64,000 bases of DNA from DASVWZ01 sp963715675 (GTDB lineage: Bacteria > Acidobacteriota > Terriglobia > Terriglobales > Acidobacteriaceae), in contig OY970265.1 in assembly GCA_963715675.1 (NCBI GenBank), positions 992,001 to 1,056,000 of the forward strand, in the 5' to 3' direction. The notes under the pieces are model-generated. The model was not told the DNA's origin, ran no database searches, and saw only the letters and a program-made list of their open reading frames with translations. Positions 1 to 9,252 of this stretch are shown in pieces; within the stretch, counting starts at the first letter, position 1; the number at the start of each line of letters is the position of its first letter. Both the position numbers and the translations under genes were made by a program.

Positions 1-10
1 GGAAGCCTGG

Positions 11-1393
11 GTGAGCGCCTCGATTGAAAAAGCCAAGCTCAGCTGGATGATGGGCAAGGACAAGCCGTGGCAGCCTGGGCAGAAGCTCAAACTGCTGTTT
101 GCCGGATACAACGGCACCCGCAACATGGGTTCCGACGTCCGCGTCGAGGAAATGCTCCGCCAGTTGCGGCATATCCTGGGCGCGGAGCAGGTCGCGTTCA
201 GCGTGATGTCGCAGAACTTCCAGCGTTCGGAGGGCTATTTCGCCGGTACCCGACAAGTCCATCTGCCCGACATTTTTCCTCCTTTCCTGTCGCAAGAAGT
301 CCCCAGGCACCACGGCGTCGTGGCCTGCGAAGGTTCTGCCTTCAAAAGCAAGTTTGCCAACGCCCTGGCCACCATGATGATCGGCTCGTTGGGCATTGCG
401 GCGGCGCAGAACAAGCTTTCCGTGGGCTACGGTTCCGAGGCTGGGCACATGGACCCGTTGATCGCCAGGATGTGCGCTCGCTTTTGCCAGCACTCGCTGG
501 TGATCACCCGCAACCAGGAGTCGCGCACCGTCCTTCGGGAACTCGGAGTCCCCACCGAACTCGGCACCGATACCGCCTGGACCTTCGAACCGCTGCCCGC
601 CGAATACGGCCACAAGGTTCTACGTTCCGTAGGGTGGGACGGCGCTACTCCCGTGCTCGTGGTGTGCCCCATCAATCCTTTCGAGTGGCCGGTCAAAGCC
701 TCGGTAGCCAAATTCGCCGTGCACACCCTCACCGGCGCTTACCGGGACAGCCATTACCGTTCCGTATATTTCCACAACTCTGGCCCGGCCGCCGACCGTG
801 CGTATCAGCACTACCTGACCTCGATCGCCAACGCCGTCGCCGCCTTCCGCAAACAACGCAACGTTTTTGTGATCATGGTGGCCACCGAGCGGCTCGATGC
901 CCGCCCGGCGCGCAGAATTTCCCAAGCTCTCGGCGGAGTCCCGGTTCTCACCTCCGACGAATACAACATCTACGAGCTGGTCAGCATTCTGCGTTGCTGC
1001 CACATGATGGCGTCCTCGCGTTATCACGGCATTGTCACCTCCATGCCCGCGCTGGTGCCTTCGGCCGGCATTACCATGGACGAGCGCATTCGCAACCTGA
1101 TGCGCGAGCGCGGCCATCAGGACCTGCTCATGAACGTGGATGACGCCGATCTGGAACCCAAACTGCTGGCCGCGCTCCTGAAGCTGGATGCTGAAGGGGA
1201 ACGCATCGCCGGCGGAATCGGCAAAACCGTCGTGCACAATTTGAAGGTTATGGCGCGCATGGGAGTGCATTTTGAAGAGGAGGTTCAGCGGCGCTATCCG
1301 AATTTTCCCACCCGCACCGGCCAGTGGAGCTGGGAAGATTACCTGCCGCCCATGAGCCCAGCCCTGCACAGCCTGATTGAAGCCTATACCTGA
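11..1393 (+). CDS. polysaccharide pyruvyl transferase family protein
   Basis: About 460 residues. The N-terminal segment LLFAGYNGTRNMGSDVRVEE (residues ~28-47) has the glycine/Asn-rich opening of the CsaB/polysaccharide pyruvyl transferase fold. The C-terminal half carries the conserved S-R-x-H motif (SRYHGIV, ~residue 337) followed by a hydrophobic helix. The family transfers pyruvate from PEP to sugars of cell-wall or exopolysaccharides; the acceptor cannot be read here. The GTG at 11 is the first start seen, but the frame is open to the window edge, so the true start may lie upstream. It reads toward the acyl-ligase genes but is separated from them by a repeat-rich gap, so co-transcription is uncertain. 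Confidence 0.8.
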   Translation: MSASIEKAKLSWMMGKDKPWQPGQKLKLLFAGYNGTRNMGSDVRVEEMLRQLRHILGAEQVAFSVMSQNFQRSEGYFAGTRQVHLPDIFPPFLSQEVPRHHGVVACEGSAFKSKFANALATMMIGSLGIAAAQNKLSVGYGSEAGHMDPLIARMCARFCQHSLVITRNQESRTVLRELGVPTELGTDTAWTFEPLPAEYGHKVLRSVGWDGATPVLVVCPINPFEWPVKASVAKFAVHTLTGAYRDSHYRSVYFHNSGPAADRAYQHYLTSIANAVAAFRKQRNVFVIMVATERLDARPARRISQALGGVPVLTSDEYNIYELVSILRCCHMMASSRYHGIVTSMPALVPSAGITMDERIRNLMRERGHQDLLMNVDDADLEPKLLAALLKLDAEGERIAGGIGKTVVHNLKVMARMGVHFEEEVQRRYPNFPTRTGQWSWEDYLPPMSPALHSLIEAYT

Positions 1394-1420
1394 TCGTGAC
1401 CAATGTAGGCGCGAGAGGTT

Positions 1421-1485
1421 TGAAGGGGCGCGGCTTCAGCCGCGCCGCTGAATCGTTTGAAAATGTGTCCGCGCTTTCAGCGCCC
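1421..1485. repeat. dispersed hairpin repeat, copy 1
   Basis: A short palindrome at 1427-1446 (GGCGCGGCT...AGCCGCGCC, loop 0-4 nt) is followed ~25 nt later by a second small palindrome around GCGCTTTCAGCGC. The same two-hairpin layout, with different stem bases, recurs at 3247-3304. It looks like a REP-type dispersed intergenic element rather than a classical terminator, since no T-run follows. Confidence 0.55.
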
Positions 1486-1568
1486 GAGTTGAGATGATCA
1501 TCGCTCGACCGGAGAGAAAGGATCGCACCAGATCGATCGAACTTTGTCCTCCGCGCTCTGGGTAACGC

Positions 1569-3218
1569 ATGAGCTTTCTGCAAAACATCTTCGCGCAACT
1601 CGATGCCTCCGGCGACACCACCATCCTCCGCGAACTCCGCGACGGCCAAGCCATCGAGGTCTCCGGGCGCGAACTCCTCGATCTGATCGCCCGCGCCCGC
1701 AACTTCCTGGCCAACAAAGGTCTCAAGAAAGGTGATCGCGTCGCCCTGCTGGCCCACAACGGACCCCGCTGGATCGCCATGGACCTCGCCATCATCGCCG
1801 AAGGCTTCATCGTTGTCCCACTCTATGCTCGCCAGGCTCCCGCGGAACTTGCGGCCATGATGAAGGATTGTTCCCCGAAACTCATTTGCTGCGCCGACTC
1901 CCAGTTGCGCGGCGCCATCCTCCAGCACTGGCCGGACGCGCCCCCGCAGTCGCTTTTCGAAGAAATATTCTCGACCCCAAGCACAGCGGATTCGCCAAAG
2001 CTCTCGTTGTCGGAATCCGACCCCGTCGCCATCCTCTACACGTCCGGCACTTCCGGGGAAGCCAAGGGTGTCATGCTCACCGCGGGCAATGTCGGCCATA
2101 TCCTCGGCTGCACCTCCGAACGTCTTGACATCCTGATGAACCACCGTCCCGGCCAGGACCGCGTCTACCAGTGGGCGCCGCTCTGTTTTGCCGCGGCGTG
2201 GGTCACCCTGTTGACCAGCCTGCTGCGCCGCAGCCTGGTTACCATGAACACCGACTTGACCAGGCTCGCCAGTGAACTGCGCGAGGTTGCTCCCGACTAC
2301 TTTGTGAACGTTCCCGCTCTACTCGAACGCGTGCGCCGTGCCGTGGACGAACAACTTTGGAAAACCGGCGGCTTTCCGCTCACCGTCTACAGCCACGCCA
2401 AGGCGTCGTGGATGAGAAAGCAGGAAGGGAAGACTTCGTTGTCCGATTCGTTCTGGCTGGGTCTCGCCAATCTGCTGATCTTCCCGGCGATTCGCAAGAA
2501 GATGATTGGTGCGAACCTGAAAGCGCTGATCTGCGGCTCAGCCCCGCTCAACCTCGAAACCCAGCTTTATTTCATGATGCTGGGCATCCCGGTCTTGCAG
2601 GTGTATGGCCTCACCGAGACCACCGCCATCTGCACCGCCGATGATCCCCGCCACCTCGAGCCCGGCTGCGTGGGGCCGGCCATGCGCGGAGTTGAGATGA
2701 AGCTCGGTGAGCAGAACGAGATTCTGGTTCGCGGTCCGAACGTGTTTGCCGGATATTGGAACCGCCCGCAGGAGACCGCCAAAGTCCTGCGTGACGGCTG
2801 GTTTCATACCGGCGATCAGGGCGAAGTGAATTCAGCAGGGAACTGGAAAGTCGTTGGCCGCATCAAGAACCTCATCATCCTGAATTCCGGTCACAACATT
2901 GCGCCGGAGCCGATTGAAGACGAATTGCTGAACCATCTGCCCGACGCGCAACAGGTCGTCCTGGTGGGCAATGGACGCAGTTACCTCTCGGCGATCGTAA
3001 CCGGTACCCTGAAGCCGGAAAAGGTTCAGGCCGCCATGGACGCCGTCAATTCCGGCTTGCCGCACTACAAGCAGATTCGCACGTTTCACCTTCAGGCCGA
3101 GCCATTTTCCATCGAAAACGGGCTCCTGACCGCCAACGGAAAGCTGAAGCGCGACGCCATTTCGTCGTGCCTCAAACTAGAAATCGAGAACTTGTACCAT
3201 GTAAAGCAGGCTGTGTAA
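1569..3218 (+). CDS. AMP-dependent acyl-CoA/acyl-ACP synthetase
   Basis: A 549-residue member of the ANL superfamily. The P-loop-like A3 motif ILYTSGTSGEAKGVML starts near residue 155, the A5 motif YGLTET near 345, and GWFHTGDQG near 410. The C-terminal catalytic lysine lies in LLTANGKLKRD (~residue 533). These enzymes adenylate a carboxylic acid, usually a fatty acid, and pass it to CoA or a carrier protein. The length and LxNLIIL hinge region fit a long-chain acyl-CoA ligase; the substrate is not readable. A crotonase, an acyl carrier protein and a second ligase follow in the same direction. Confidence 0.85.
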   Translation: MSFLQNIFAQLDASGDTTILRELRDGQAIEVSGRELLDLIARARNFLANKGLKKGDRVALLAHNGPRWIAMDLAIIAEGFIVVPLYARQAPAELAAMMKDCSPKLICCADSQLRGAILQHWPDAPPQSLFEEIFSTPSTADSPKLSLSESDPVAILYTSGTSGEAKGVMLTAGNVGHILGCTSERLDILMNHRPGQDRVYQWAPLCFAAAWVTLLTSLLRRSLVTMNTDLTRLASELREVAPDYFVNVPALLERVRRAVDEQLWKTGGFPLTVYSHAKASWMRKQEGKTSLSDSFWLGLANLLIFPAIRKKMIGANLKALICGSAPLNLETQLYFMMLGIPVLQVYGLTETTAICTADDPRHLEPGCVGPAMRGVEMKLGEQNEILVRGPNVFAGYWNRPQETAKVLRDGWFHTGDQGEVNSAGNWKVVGRIKNLIILNSGHNIAPEPIEDELLNHLPDAQQVVLVGNGRSYLSAIVTGTLKPEKVQAAMDAVNSGLPHYKQIRTFHLQAEPFSIENGLLTANGKLKRDAISSCLKLEIENLYHVKQAV

Positions 3219-3244
3219 CGCCGCCATTTCGCCGGCAAGTCTTG

Positions 3245-3305
3245 GGAAGGGTACGGCTTCAGTCGTGCCCTTGGGTCGTAAGAAAGAATTGGCGCTTCAG
3301 CGCCT
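3245..3305. repeat. dispersed hairpin repeat, copy 2
   Basis: Imperfect stem at 3247-3272 (AAGGGTACGGCT / AGTCGTGCCCTT, with G-T pairs) followed by a perfect small palindrome GGCGCTTCAGCGCC at 3291-3304. The architecture matches the element at 1421-1485. Confidence 0.55.
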
Positions 3306-3356
3306 GAAGATCTATTTCGTGGACCTCCGTGTCCTTTGGGGCAAACGGTTCCTTAT

Positions 3357-4154
3357 ATGCATCAATTCCAAACGCTCTCCTGGGAGCAAAAAGACGGCAT
3401 TATCGAGCTAGCGCTGCACCGCGAGCCCTGCAACGAAATCGGCTCGGCCACGCTCCACGATCTCGAACACTTCACCGCCGCCCTGGATAACCTCGAACCC
3501 GATTCTCACGCGCTGATCATCCACAGCCGGCAAAAAGCCGGATTCTGCGCCGGCGCCGATCTTCGCGAGTTATTCGAGCGCTCGCAGAAGATGGAAAAGC
3601 AAGCCGCCCTGCAAGGTGTGCGCGGCTTCCTGGAGCGCATTCATCGCGTCATGAACCGTATCGACGCATCCCCGCTCACCACTATCGCGGCAGTGCACGG
3701 CGTGACCTTCGGCGGCGGATTCGAGCTGGCGCTGGTCTGTGACCTGATCATCGCCGACAAGATGGCACGCTTCTGTTTCCCCGAGCTTCGCCTGGGCCTG
3801 GTGCCGGGTTTCGGCGGCATCCCGCGCCTGAAGCGCGATCTGGGCAACGCCGTCGTCCGCGATCTTCTGCTCACCGGACGCAGCTTCAACGCCACCAAGG
3901 TGCAGCAGGTCGGCTTGGTCAGTCAGGTGGTCGCAGAAGGCGAGGTTCTGCGAGTCGCTCGCGGGACCGCCGCTCAGCTGGGCAAATTTGATCGCCGCAC
4001 ATCCGCTGCCGCCAAAAAGTTCATCAAGCCGATTCCCTATGAAGAATTGCGCCAGGAAATCGATCTATTCTGTGAACTCTTCACCCAACCGGCCGTCGAA
4101 GCCGGTCTGCGCAAGTTCGTAGAAAGCACCGACGCGCAACCCTATTTGCCTTGA
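3357..4154 (+). CDS. enoyl-CoA hydratase/isomerase family protein
   Basis: About 265 residues from the ATG at 3357; an in-frame TTG at 3336 is a weaker alternative start. Crotonase signatures are clear: the oxyanion-hole segment GFCAGADLREL, then FGGGFELALVCDLIIAD and FPELRLGLVPGFGGIPRL, which place the two usual acidic active-site positions. The family acts on acyl-CoA thioesters (hydration, isomerisation or related chemistry). Lying directly after an acyl-AMP ligase, it probably belongs to fatty-acid or aromatic-acid turnover. The exact reaction is not determined by sequence. Confidence 0.85.
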   Translation: MHQFQTLSWEQKDGIIELALHREPCNEIGSATLHDLEHFTAALDNLEPDSHALIIHSRQKAGFCAGADLRELFERSQKMEKQAALQGVRGFLERIHRVMNRIDASPLTTIAAVHGVTFGGGFELALVCDLIIADKMARFCFPELRLGLVPGFGGIPRLKRDLGNAVVRDLLLTGRSFNATKVQQVGLVSQVVAEGEVLRVARGTAAQLGKFDRRTSAAAKKFIKPIPYEELRQEIDLFCELFTQPAVEAGLRKFVESTDAQPYLP

Positions 4155-4241
4155 TTCCGTTATGATGAATTGCAATCGAGGCCTGCCAGTCCCGCGGCGG
4201 AAAACCTGGGACCGGGTCTTCATGTTTCGTTAGGACCAGGC

Positions 4242-5816
4242 ATGACCAACCCATTTGCCATGATGCTGCGCAATTCACTTCTGGCCGCCAGTTGCTTATC
4301 GATGATCATCCCGCTTGCCGCACAGCAGATACAGACCGATCCCCAGGTCAGCTACGAAATCAAACACGACGTATCGCTGCCGCTCCGCGATCTGGCGAAG
4401 ATTGCCCCGAAACCTGAGAACCGATTCGTGGCAATGATCGAACCCAGACGCAACCTCGGCCTTACCGTGGGCCTTCCCGGTGAAGACACCGCCGTCCAGG
4501 ACGTTTACCTTCCCAGCGTTCATACCGCCCAGATCTTGAACTTTGACGGGATCAGAGAGGATCAGGGCAACGCCGAGGTCCCTGACACCAACGGCTCGGT
4601 TGGCGCTACTCAATTTGTTGAGATCACTAACTTCGATTACGCGGTGTTCGATAAAGCCACCGGAAAAGTGATTCTGCAGCCCACCAATGCCAATACCATC
4701 TTTGCCGGGTTTGGCGGGTCATGCGCAGGCACCGATACGGCCGACCCGGTCGTGATATGGGACAAGTTAGCCGAACGTTGGCTGGTGACCTATTTCACTG
4801 ACCAGTTTGCAATATGTGTCGCGGTATCGACGAGCTCTGACGCGACGGGAAGTTACAACCGTTATTCTTACGGCATCGGTGCTTTCCCGGACTATCCCAA
4901 ATATGCAGTTTGGCCGGACGCTTACTATGTCTCGGTCAATGCCTTTGGCAGCGGCGCTGCCGAGCCTTGCGCCTTCGATCGCACCGCCATGCTCCAGGGC
5001 AAAAGCCAGGCGGCGATGATCTGCTTCACTCCCAATAACAACAATTTCAGCTTTCTGCCCTCCGACTTGGACGGCGTCACTCTTCCGCCCCCGGGAGCGC
5101 CCAATCACTATGTAGAGCTTGGCAACAGCACAAATTCCCTTCAGGAATTCGATTTCCATGTGGACTTCGCCCATCCCAGGAAGTCCACCTTTACCGGCCC
5201 TCATCTCATCCCCGTGCCTTCCTACTCCCTTCCCTGCGGCGTCGATTGCATCCCTCAACCGTCTGGGGATCAGCTCGAGTCGGAGGGCGATCGCCTGCTG
5301 TTCCGCTTGGCCTATCGCAATTTCGGGGACCATGAATCCATGGTCGTGGCGCATGCCGTGACTCCCGGCAAAGGTTCCACCGCGGTTTCTGCAATGCGCT
5401 GGTACGAACTGCGCTCTGTTCCGGCGGGAGGAAAGTTCTGGCTCTACCAGGCAGGAACCTTCCAGAACAAATCCACCAGCTTGTGGATGGGCAGCGCCGC
5501 CATGGACAAACAAGGCAATATCGCCATGGGGATGAGCGCTTCCAGCCACACCGTGAAACCCAGCGTTTGGTACACCGGCCGCCTGGCATCCGATCCTCTC
5601 GGAAAGATGGAAGCCCCCGTCATCGCCGTGAAGGGGACCGCGGTCGAAACCGGCGACAACCAGCGCTGGGGCGACTACAGCAGCATGAGTATTGACCCGG
5701 TGGACGACTGCAGCTTCTGGTACAGCCAGATGTATTACAACAAAAAGCATGGCGGGGCCTCCAGCGGGGATTGGAGCACCCGCATCGTCGTCTTCAAGTT
5801 CGACTCATGTAACTAG
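4242..5816 (+). CDS. secreted hypothetical protein, conserved in appearance
   Basis: About 524 residues. The ATG at 4242 gives MTNPFAMMLRNSLLAASCLS, followed by a hydrophobic stretch and PLAAQQ, a convincing signal peptide; upstream residues in the same frame would bury it. The mature part is rich in Asp, Gly, Ser and aromatic residues, with segments such as VPDTNGSVGATQFVEITNF and DYPKYAVWPDAYYVS that look like a beta-propeller or other all-beta extracellular fold. Six or more cysteines are scattered through it. No catalytic family was recognised. It sits between the crotonase and the ACP gene, an odd place for an exported protein. Confidence 0.7.
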   Translation: MTNPFAMMLRNSLLAASCLSMIIPLAAQQIQTDPQVSYEIKHDVSLPLRDLAKIAPKPENRFVAMIEPRRNLGLTVGLPGEDTAVQDVYLPSVHTAQILNFDGIREDQGNAEVPDTNGSVGATQFVEITNFDYAVFDKATGKVILQPTNANTIFAGFGGSCAGTDTADPVVIWDKLAERWLVTYFTDQFAICVAVSTSSDATGSYNRYSYGIGAFPDYPKYAVWPDAYYVSVNAFGSGAAEPCAFDRTAMLQGKSQAAMICFTPNNNNFSFLPSDLDGVTLPPPGAPNHYVELGNSTNSLQEFDFHVDFAHPRKSTFTGPHLIPVPSYSLPCGVDCIPQPSGDQLESEGDRLLFRLAYRNFGDHESMVVAHAVTPGKGSTAVSAMRWYELRSVPAGGKFWLYQAGTFQNKSTSLWMGSAAMDKQGNIAMGMSASSHTVKPSVWYTGRLASDPLGKMEAPVIAVKGTAVETGDNQRWGDYSSMSIDPVDDCSFWYSQMYYNKKHGGASSGDWSTRIVVFKFDSCN

Positions 5817-5887
5817 GCATGTCTGCAACTGGTCAGGCGGGGCTCATGGCGGGAGCTTTTGGATTACGTTTCATTTACATTAGACCC

Positions 5888-6130
5888 ATGTCAGCTTCCG
5901 ATCACACGCTCAACGAAATCCTGAATCTCGCCGCCACCCACTTCAAGGTTCCGCGGGAAAAACTCACGCCCGACGACGACTTTTTCAAGACCCTCGGCAT
6001 CGACAGCCTGCAGGCGCTCGATCTCCTCACCCGTCTGGAACACCACTTCCATGTCGAATTGCCCGACTACGAATTGCAGGGAGTGTCCGACTTCCGCACC
6101 CTGGCCGGTAGAATTCAGGCTCGGCTTTGA
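5888..6130 (+). CDS. acyl carrier protein
   Basis: An 80-residue protein from the ATG at 5888 (MSASDHTLNEIL). It has the four-helix carrier layout, with the phosphopantetheine-attachment serine S40 in LGIDSLQALDLL and the acidic helix II that follows. An upstream in-frame ATG at 5819 would add an unlikely tail. The sequence is free-standing and lies 68 bp before a second acyl-AMP ligase, so this ACP is a plausible acceptor for its acyl-adenylate. It is probably a specialised ACP, since no other fatty-acid synthase genes are adjacent. Confidence 0.85.
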   Translation: MSASDHTLNEILNLAATHFKVPREKLTPDDDFFKTLGIDSLQALDLLTRLEHHFHVELPDYELQGVSDFRTLAGRIQARL

Positions 6131-6198
6131 GGCAAGCATCGAGGGAATCAACAACGGGATTTCCGCACCCCTCGGTCTCGTGGTGAAATAGTCTGTTC

Positions 6199-7908
6199 AT
6201 GCTGAATCTCGACCAATACTCCTGCTTGGGGGCGGCGCTGCGCGATGCTCTCGACCGCTGGCCAAACGAAATTTGCCTGATCGAGGCCGATCGTGACCGC
6301 GAAAAATCGCGGCTTACCTACGCTGACTTCAAGGACCTGGCGCTGCCTCTGGCCCGTGCCCTTCAGGACGCTGCTCTGTCCGCCGACGACCGCGTCGCCA
6401 TGATCATGACCAATCAGTCCAAGTGGCTGATCTCCGCCTATGCCGTTTTTTTCTGCGGAGCCGTGCTGGTCCCGCTCGATTACAAGCTCACCGCCGCCGA
6501 GCATCTGCAACTGCTGGCGCACTGCAAAGCTAAATTCCTGGTGGTCGAGTATCACCTCTGGCGGGCCATCACTCAGGAGCCGGAGTTTAAGAACCACGCT
6601 CTGAAAACCGTCTTGGTCACCGAAGCCCCCCTGCGCGCTGATCTGGCCGGCGCATTTCGCTGGGAAGAGTTCCGCCGCAAAGGCGATCCGCTGTTTGTGC
6701 CGCGCCAGCGCGAAGACACCGCGTGCATCGTCTATTCCTCCGGTACCGCGGGCCGCCCCAAGGGATGCGTGCTCACCCATGAGAACTACCTCGAGCAGTG
6801 CAAATCGCTGACCGCCTGGTATCCCTTCTGGCCCGGAGTGCGCTACCTCAGCATTCTTCCCACCAACCACGCCATCGATTTCATGGTCGGTTTCATCGGT
6901 CCATTCGTGTGCGGCGCCTGCGTGGTGCACCTGCGCACGCTTCGCCCGGAATTCGTCCGCGATGCGTTCGTCCGCTACAAAATTACTTACGTGAGCCTGG
7001 TTCCGATGGTGATCAAAAACCTGGAACGCGGGCTCAAAGCCAAGTTCGATGAGCTGTCAGCGGCTAAACATTTCTTGCTGAATCGCCTGATCGCCTTGAA
7101 CCGCCTCCTCACTGCCAAACGCCCCAACGTTCGCCTCAGCCGCAAACTGCTTGGCCAGGTGCACAGCGCGTTTGGCGGGGAACTGCTTGCCTTGATCACC
7201 GGCGGCGCGTTCCTGGAGCCCTCCACTGCCCAGTTCTTCTATGACCTCGGAATCCCGGTAGCCAACGGCTACGGCCTCACCGAAGCCTGTACCGCTCTTA
7301 CCTTGAACGATCTCAAGCCGTTCCGCGCCGACACCGTCGGCAAGCCGCTGCCCGGCGTTGAGGTGCGGATCTTCAACCCGGATTCCGACGGAATTGGCGA
7401 AGTCGTCACCCGCACCAGGGCGGTGATGTCGCACTATCTCGACGATCCCGAGTTGACCGCCGAAACCATTGTGGATGGCTGGCTGCTCACCGGCGATCTT
7501 GGCCGCTTCGACCACCGCGGACACTTGCAGCTTTTCGGCCGCAAGAAAAACATGATCGTCACCGCCGGCGGCAAAAACATATACCCGGAAGACATCGAAA
7601 CTGTGTTTGATGGCCTGCCGGTGAAGGAATTTTGCATCTTCGCCGCCAATTACATTTGGCCCAGCAGGGAATTGGGAAACGAAATGCTGCTGCTGGTGCT
7701 GCGTCTGGAGCAAAATCAGGAGTTCCCCGAAACTCTCAAACAGGAGATCGAAACCCGCAATCGCCGGCTGCCCGACTTCAAGCGAATCACCGGGTATCTC
7801 ATCAGCGGCCAGGACTTTCCTCGCACCGCATCGTTGAAAATCAAGCGGAACGCTCTGGCGGAGGAAATCGGCAGGACTCTGCAACGTACCGCGGTGGTTG
7901 CCCTGTGA
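6199..7908 (+). CDS. AMP-dependent acyl ligase (second copy)
   Basis: A 569-residue ANL enzyme. The A3 motif IVYSSGTAGRPKGCVL is near residue 174, NGYGLTEAC near 355, and GWLLTGDLGRF near 427. The C-terminal lysine lies in RTASLKIKRNAL (~542). A block LFGRKKNMIVTAGGKNIYPEDIE marks the hinge. The ACP gene immediately upstream suggests acyl-AMP formation with transfer to ACP or CoA. Its stop codon overlaps the start of the lipid-kinase gene (GTGA at 7905), so the two are likely co-translated. It differs clearly from the ligase at 1569, so it is not a recent duplicate. Confidence 0.85.
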   Translation: MLNLDQYSCLGAALRDALDRWPNEICLIEADRDREKSRLTYADFKDLALPLARALQDAALSADDRVAMIMTNQSKWLISAYAVFFCGAVLVPLDYKLTAAEHLQLLAHCKAKFLVVEYHLWRAITQEPEFKNHALKTVLVTEAPLRADLAGAFRWEEFRRKGDPLFVPRQREDTACIVYSSGTAGRPKGCVLTHENYLEQCKSLTAWYPFWPGVRYLSILPTNHAIDFMVGFIGPFVCGACVVHLRTLRPEFVRDAFVRYKITYVSLVPMVIKNLERGLKAKFDELSAAKHFLLNRLIALNRLLTAKRPNVRLSRKLLGQVHSAFGGELLALITGGAFLEPSTAQFFYDLGIPVANGYGLTEACTALTLNDLKPFRADTVGKPLPGVEVRIFNPDSDGIGEVVTRTRAVMSHYLDDPELTAETIVDGWLLTGDLGRFDHRGHLQLFGRKKNMIVTAGGKNIYPEDIETVFDGLPVKEFCIFAANYIWPSRELGNEMLLLVLRLEQNQEFPETLKQEIETRNRRLPDFKRITGYLISGQDFPRTASLKIKRNALAEEIGRTLQRTAVVAL

Positions 7909-8807
7909 ACGAAGCGTTCTTGGCGATCGTGAACCCCGCCGCCGGAGGGGGCCGCGCCCGCAAGTTGGTGCGCCCTGCCCTGTCCCGCCTGCAAACCGCC
8001 GGCGTGCCGGTCAGCGTTGCCGAAACCGGCAGGCCCGGCGAAGCCACTCGGATCGCGCGCGACGCCTATGCCCGCGGATACCGGAAATTCATCGCCGTGG
8101 GCGGCGATGGCACGGCCTACGAAATCGTAAACGGGCTGTTTCCCCGCGATGCTTCCTCCGAACGCCCTACACTCGCCTTTCTTCCGCTGGGAACCGGCAA
8201 CTCCTTTCTTCGCGACTTCACCGACCGCGGCGTGGAGCACGCTCTGGAGGCCCTGTTGGCCCGCCGTTCCCAGCCCTGCGATGTGTTGCGCCTGCGTCAC
8301 GCCGGGGGTGTCATTCACTTCATCAACCTGCTCAGCATGGGATTTGCCGCCGACGTTGCCACATTGCGCGCCCGCCGCTTCAGCGCCTGGGGCGAATGGG
8401 GGTATCAGTCATCGATCTTCCTCACTCTGGCGCGCTTCCGCCGCCGCCCATTCCCTCTGCGCCTGGATGAGCAAGGCGAGATCGACCGCCGTCCCTGCCT
8501 GTTTCTCTCTTTCAACAACAGCAAGTTCACTGGCGGCACCATGATGATCGCACCCCAGGCGGAAGTGAACGACGGGCTGATCGAATACGTTCGCTGGGGA
8601 CCGATTGGCCGCATCGGCCTCATCCGAAATCTGCCGACGTTGTACGACGGCACCCACATCAATCATCCCCTAGCGGAACGGCGCCCCGCCCGGCGCATCG
8701 ATTTTTTTCTCGATTCCCCCGTCGATGTCATGGTGGACGGCGAAGTCCTTACCTTGCACTGTCAAACCCTCGATGTGCTGCCCTCCGCCCTCCAGGTCGT
8801 GGTATAA
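7905..8807 (+). CDS. diacylglycerol/sphingosine kinase-like lipid kinase
   Basis: The GTG at 7905, overlapping the upstream stop by 4 nt, gives a 300-residue protein starting VNEAFLAIVNPAAGGGRARK. This is the family N-terminal strand plus glycine-rich loop. The nucleotide-binding GGDGTAYEIVNGL lies at ~residue 65, followed by LPLGTGNSF. It matches the YegS/BmrU group of DAGK-catalytic-domain proteins, which phosphorylate diacylglycerol or related lipids at the membrane. Upstream in-frame codons inside the previous gene are not a credible start. Context with ACP and acyl ligases supports a lipid role; the substrate is unknown. Confidence 0.85.
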   Translation: MNEAFLAIVNPAAGGGRARKLVRPALSRLQTAGVPVSVAETGRPGEATRIARDAYARGYRKFIAVGGDGTAYEIVNGLFPRDASSERPTLAFLPLGTGNSFLRDFTDRGVEHALEALLARRSQPCDVLRLRHAGGVIHFINLLSMGFAADVATLRARRFSAWGEWGYQSSIFLTLARFRRRPFPLRLDEQGEIDRRPCLFLSFNNSKFTGGTMMIAPQAEVNDGLIEYVRWGPIGRIGLIRNLPTLYDGTHINHPLAERRPARRIDFFLDSPVDVMVDGEVLTLHCQTLDVLPSALQVVV

Positions 8808-8817
8808 CATCCTTTCT

Positions 8818-9252
8818 ATGTCTGAAGAGCGAAGAAAACGACAGCAGGAACGAATGCAGCAGGACCAGCCTCTCACCCTGCCCAGGCCCTCCCTGAAGGT
8901 CATCGTGATCGTGGGTATTTTGGCCTTGGTGGCGGCTGGCCTGTTCATCAATTGGTACCGTGAGAGCAGCCGCTTGGATGCTTTTGCGAAATGTTTGACC
9001 AGCAAAGGCGCGAAAATGTACGGCGCCTTCTGGTGTCCGCACTGTGCTGAGCAGAAGGATCTGTTCGGCTCCTCGTTCAAGTACGCACCCTACGTCGAGT
9101 GTGGCGTCAAGGGCTCGCAAACCATTGCGCAGGTTTGCACCGACGCCGCCGTAAACCACTTTCCAACCTGGTTTTTCCGTGACGGCACCCACGATGAGGG
9201 TGTGAAGTCACTGGAGTTTCTCAGTGACCAGACCGGATGCCCCCTGCCATGA
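8818..9252 (+). CDS. membrane-anchored thioredoxin-like protein
   Basis: 144 residues from the ATG at 8818. A basic N-terminus is followed by one membrane segment (~residues 24-44) and a periplasmic thioredoxin-fold domain carrying a redox motif C73-P-H-C76 in GAFWCPHCAEQK. The cis-proline region is NHFPTWFF. The stop overlaps the VKOR start as ATGA (9249-9252), so it should be translationally coupled. It is the probable dithiol partner that the neighbouring VKOR keeps oxidised, playing the role DsbA plays elsewhere. Confidence 0.85.
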   Translation: MSEERRKRQQERMQQDQPLTLPRPSLKVIVIVGILALVAAGLFINWYRESSRLDAFAKCLTSKGAKMYGAFWCPHCAEQKDLFGSSFKYAPYVECGVKGSQTIAQVCTDAAVNHFPTWFFRDGTHDEGVKSLEFLSDQTGCPLP

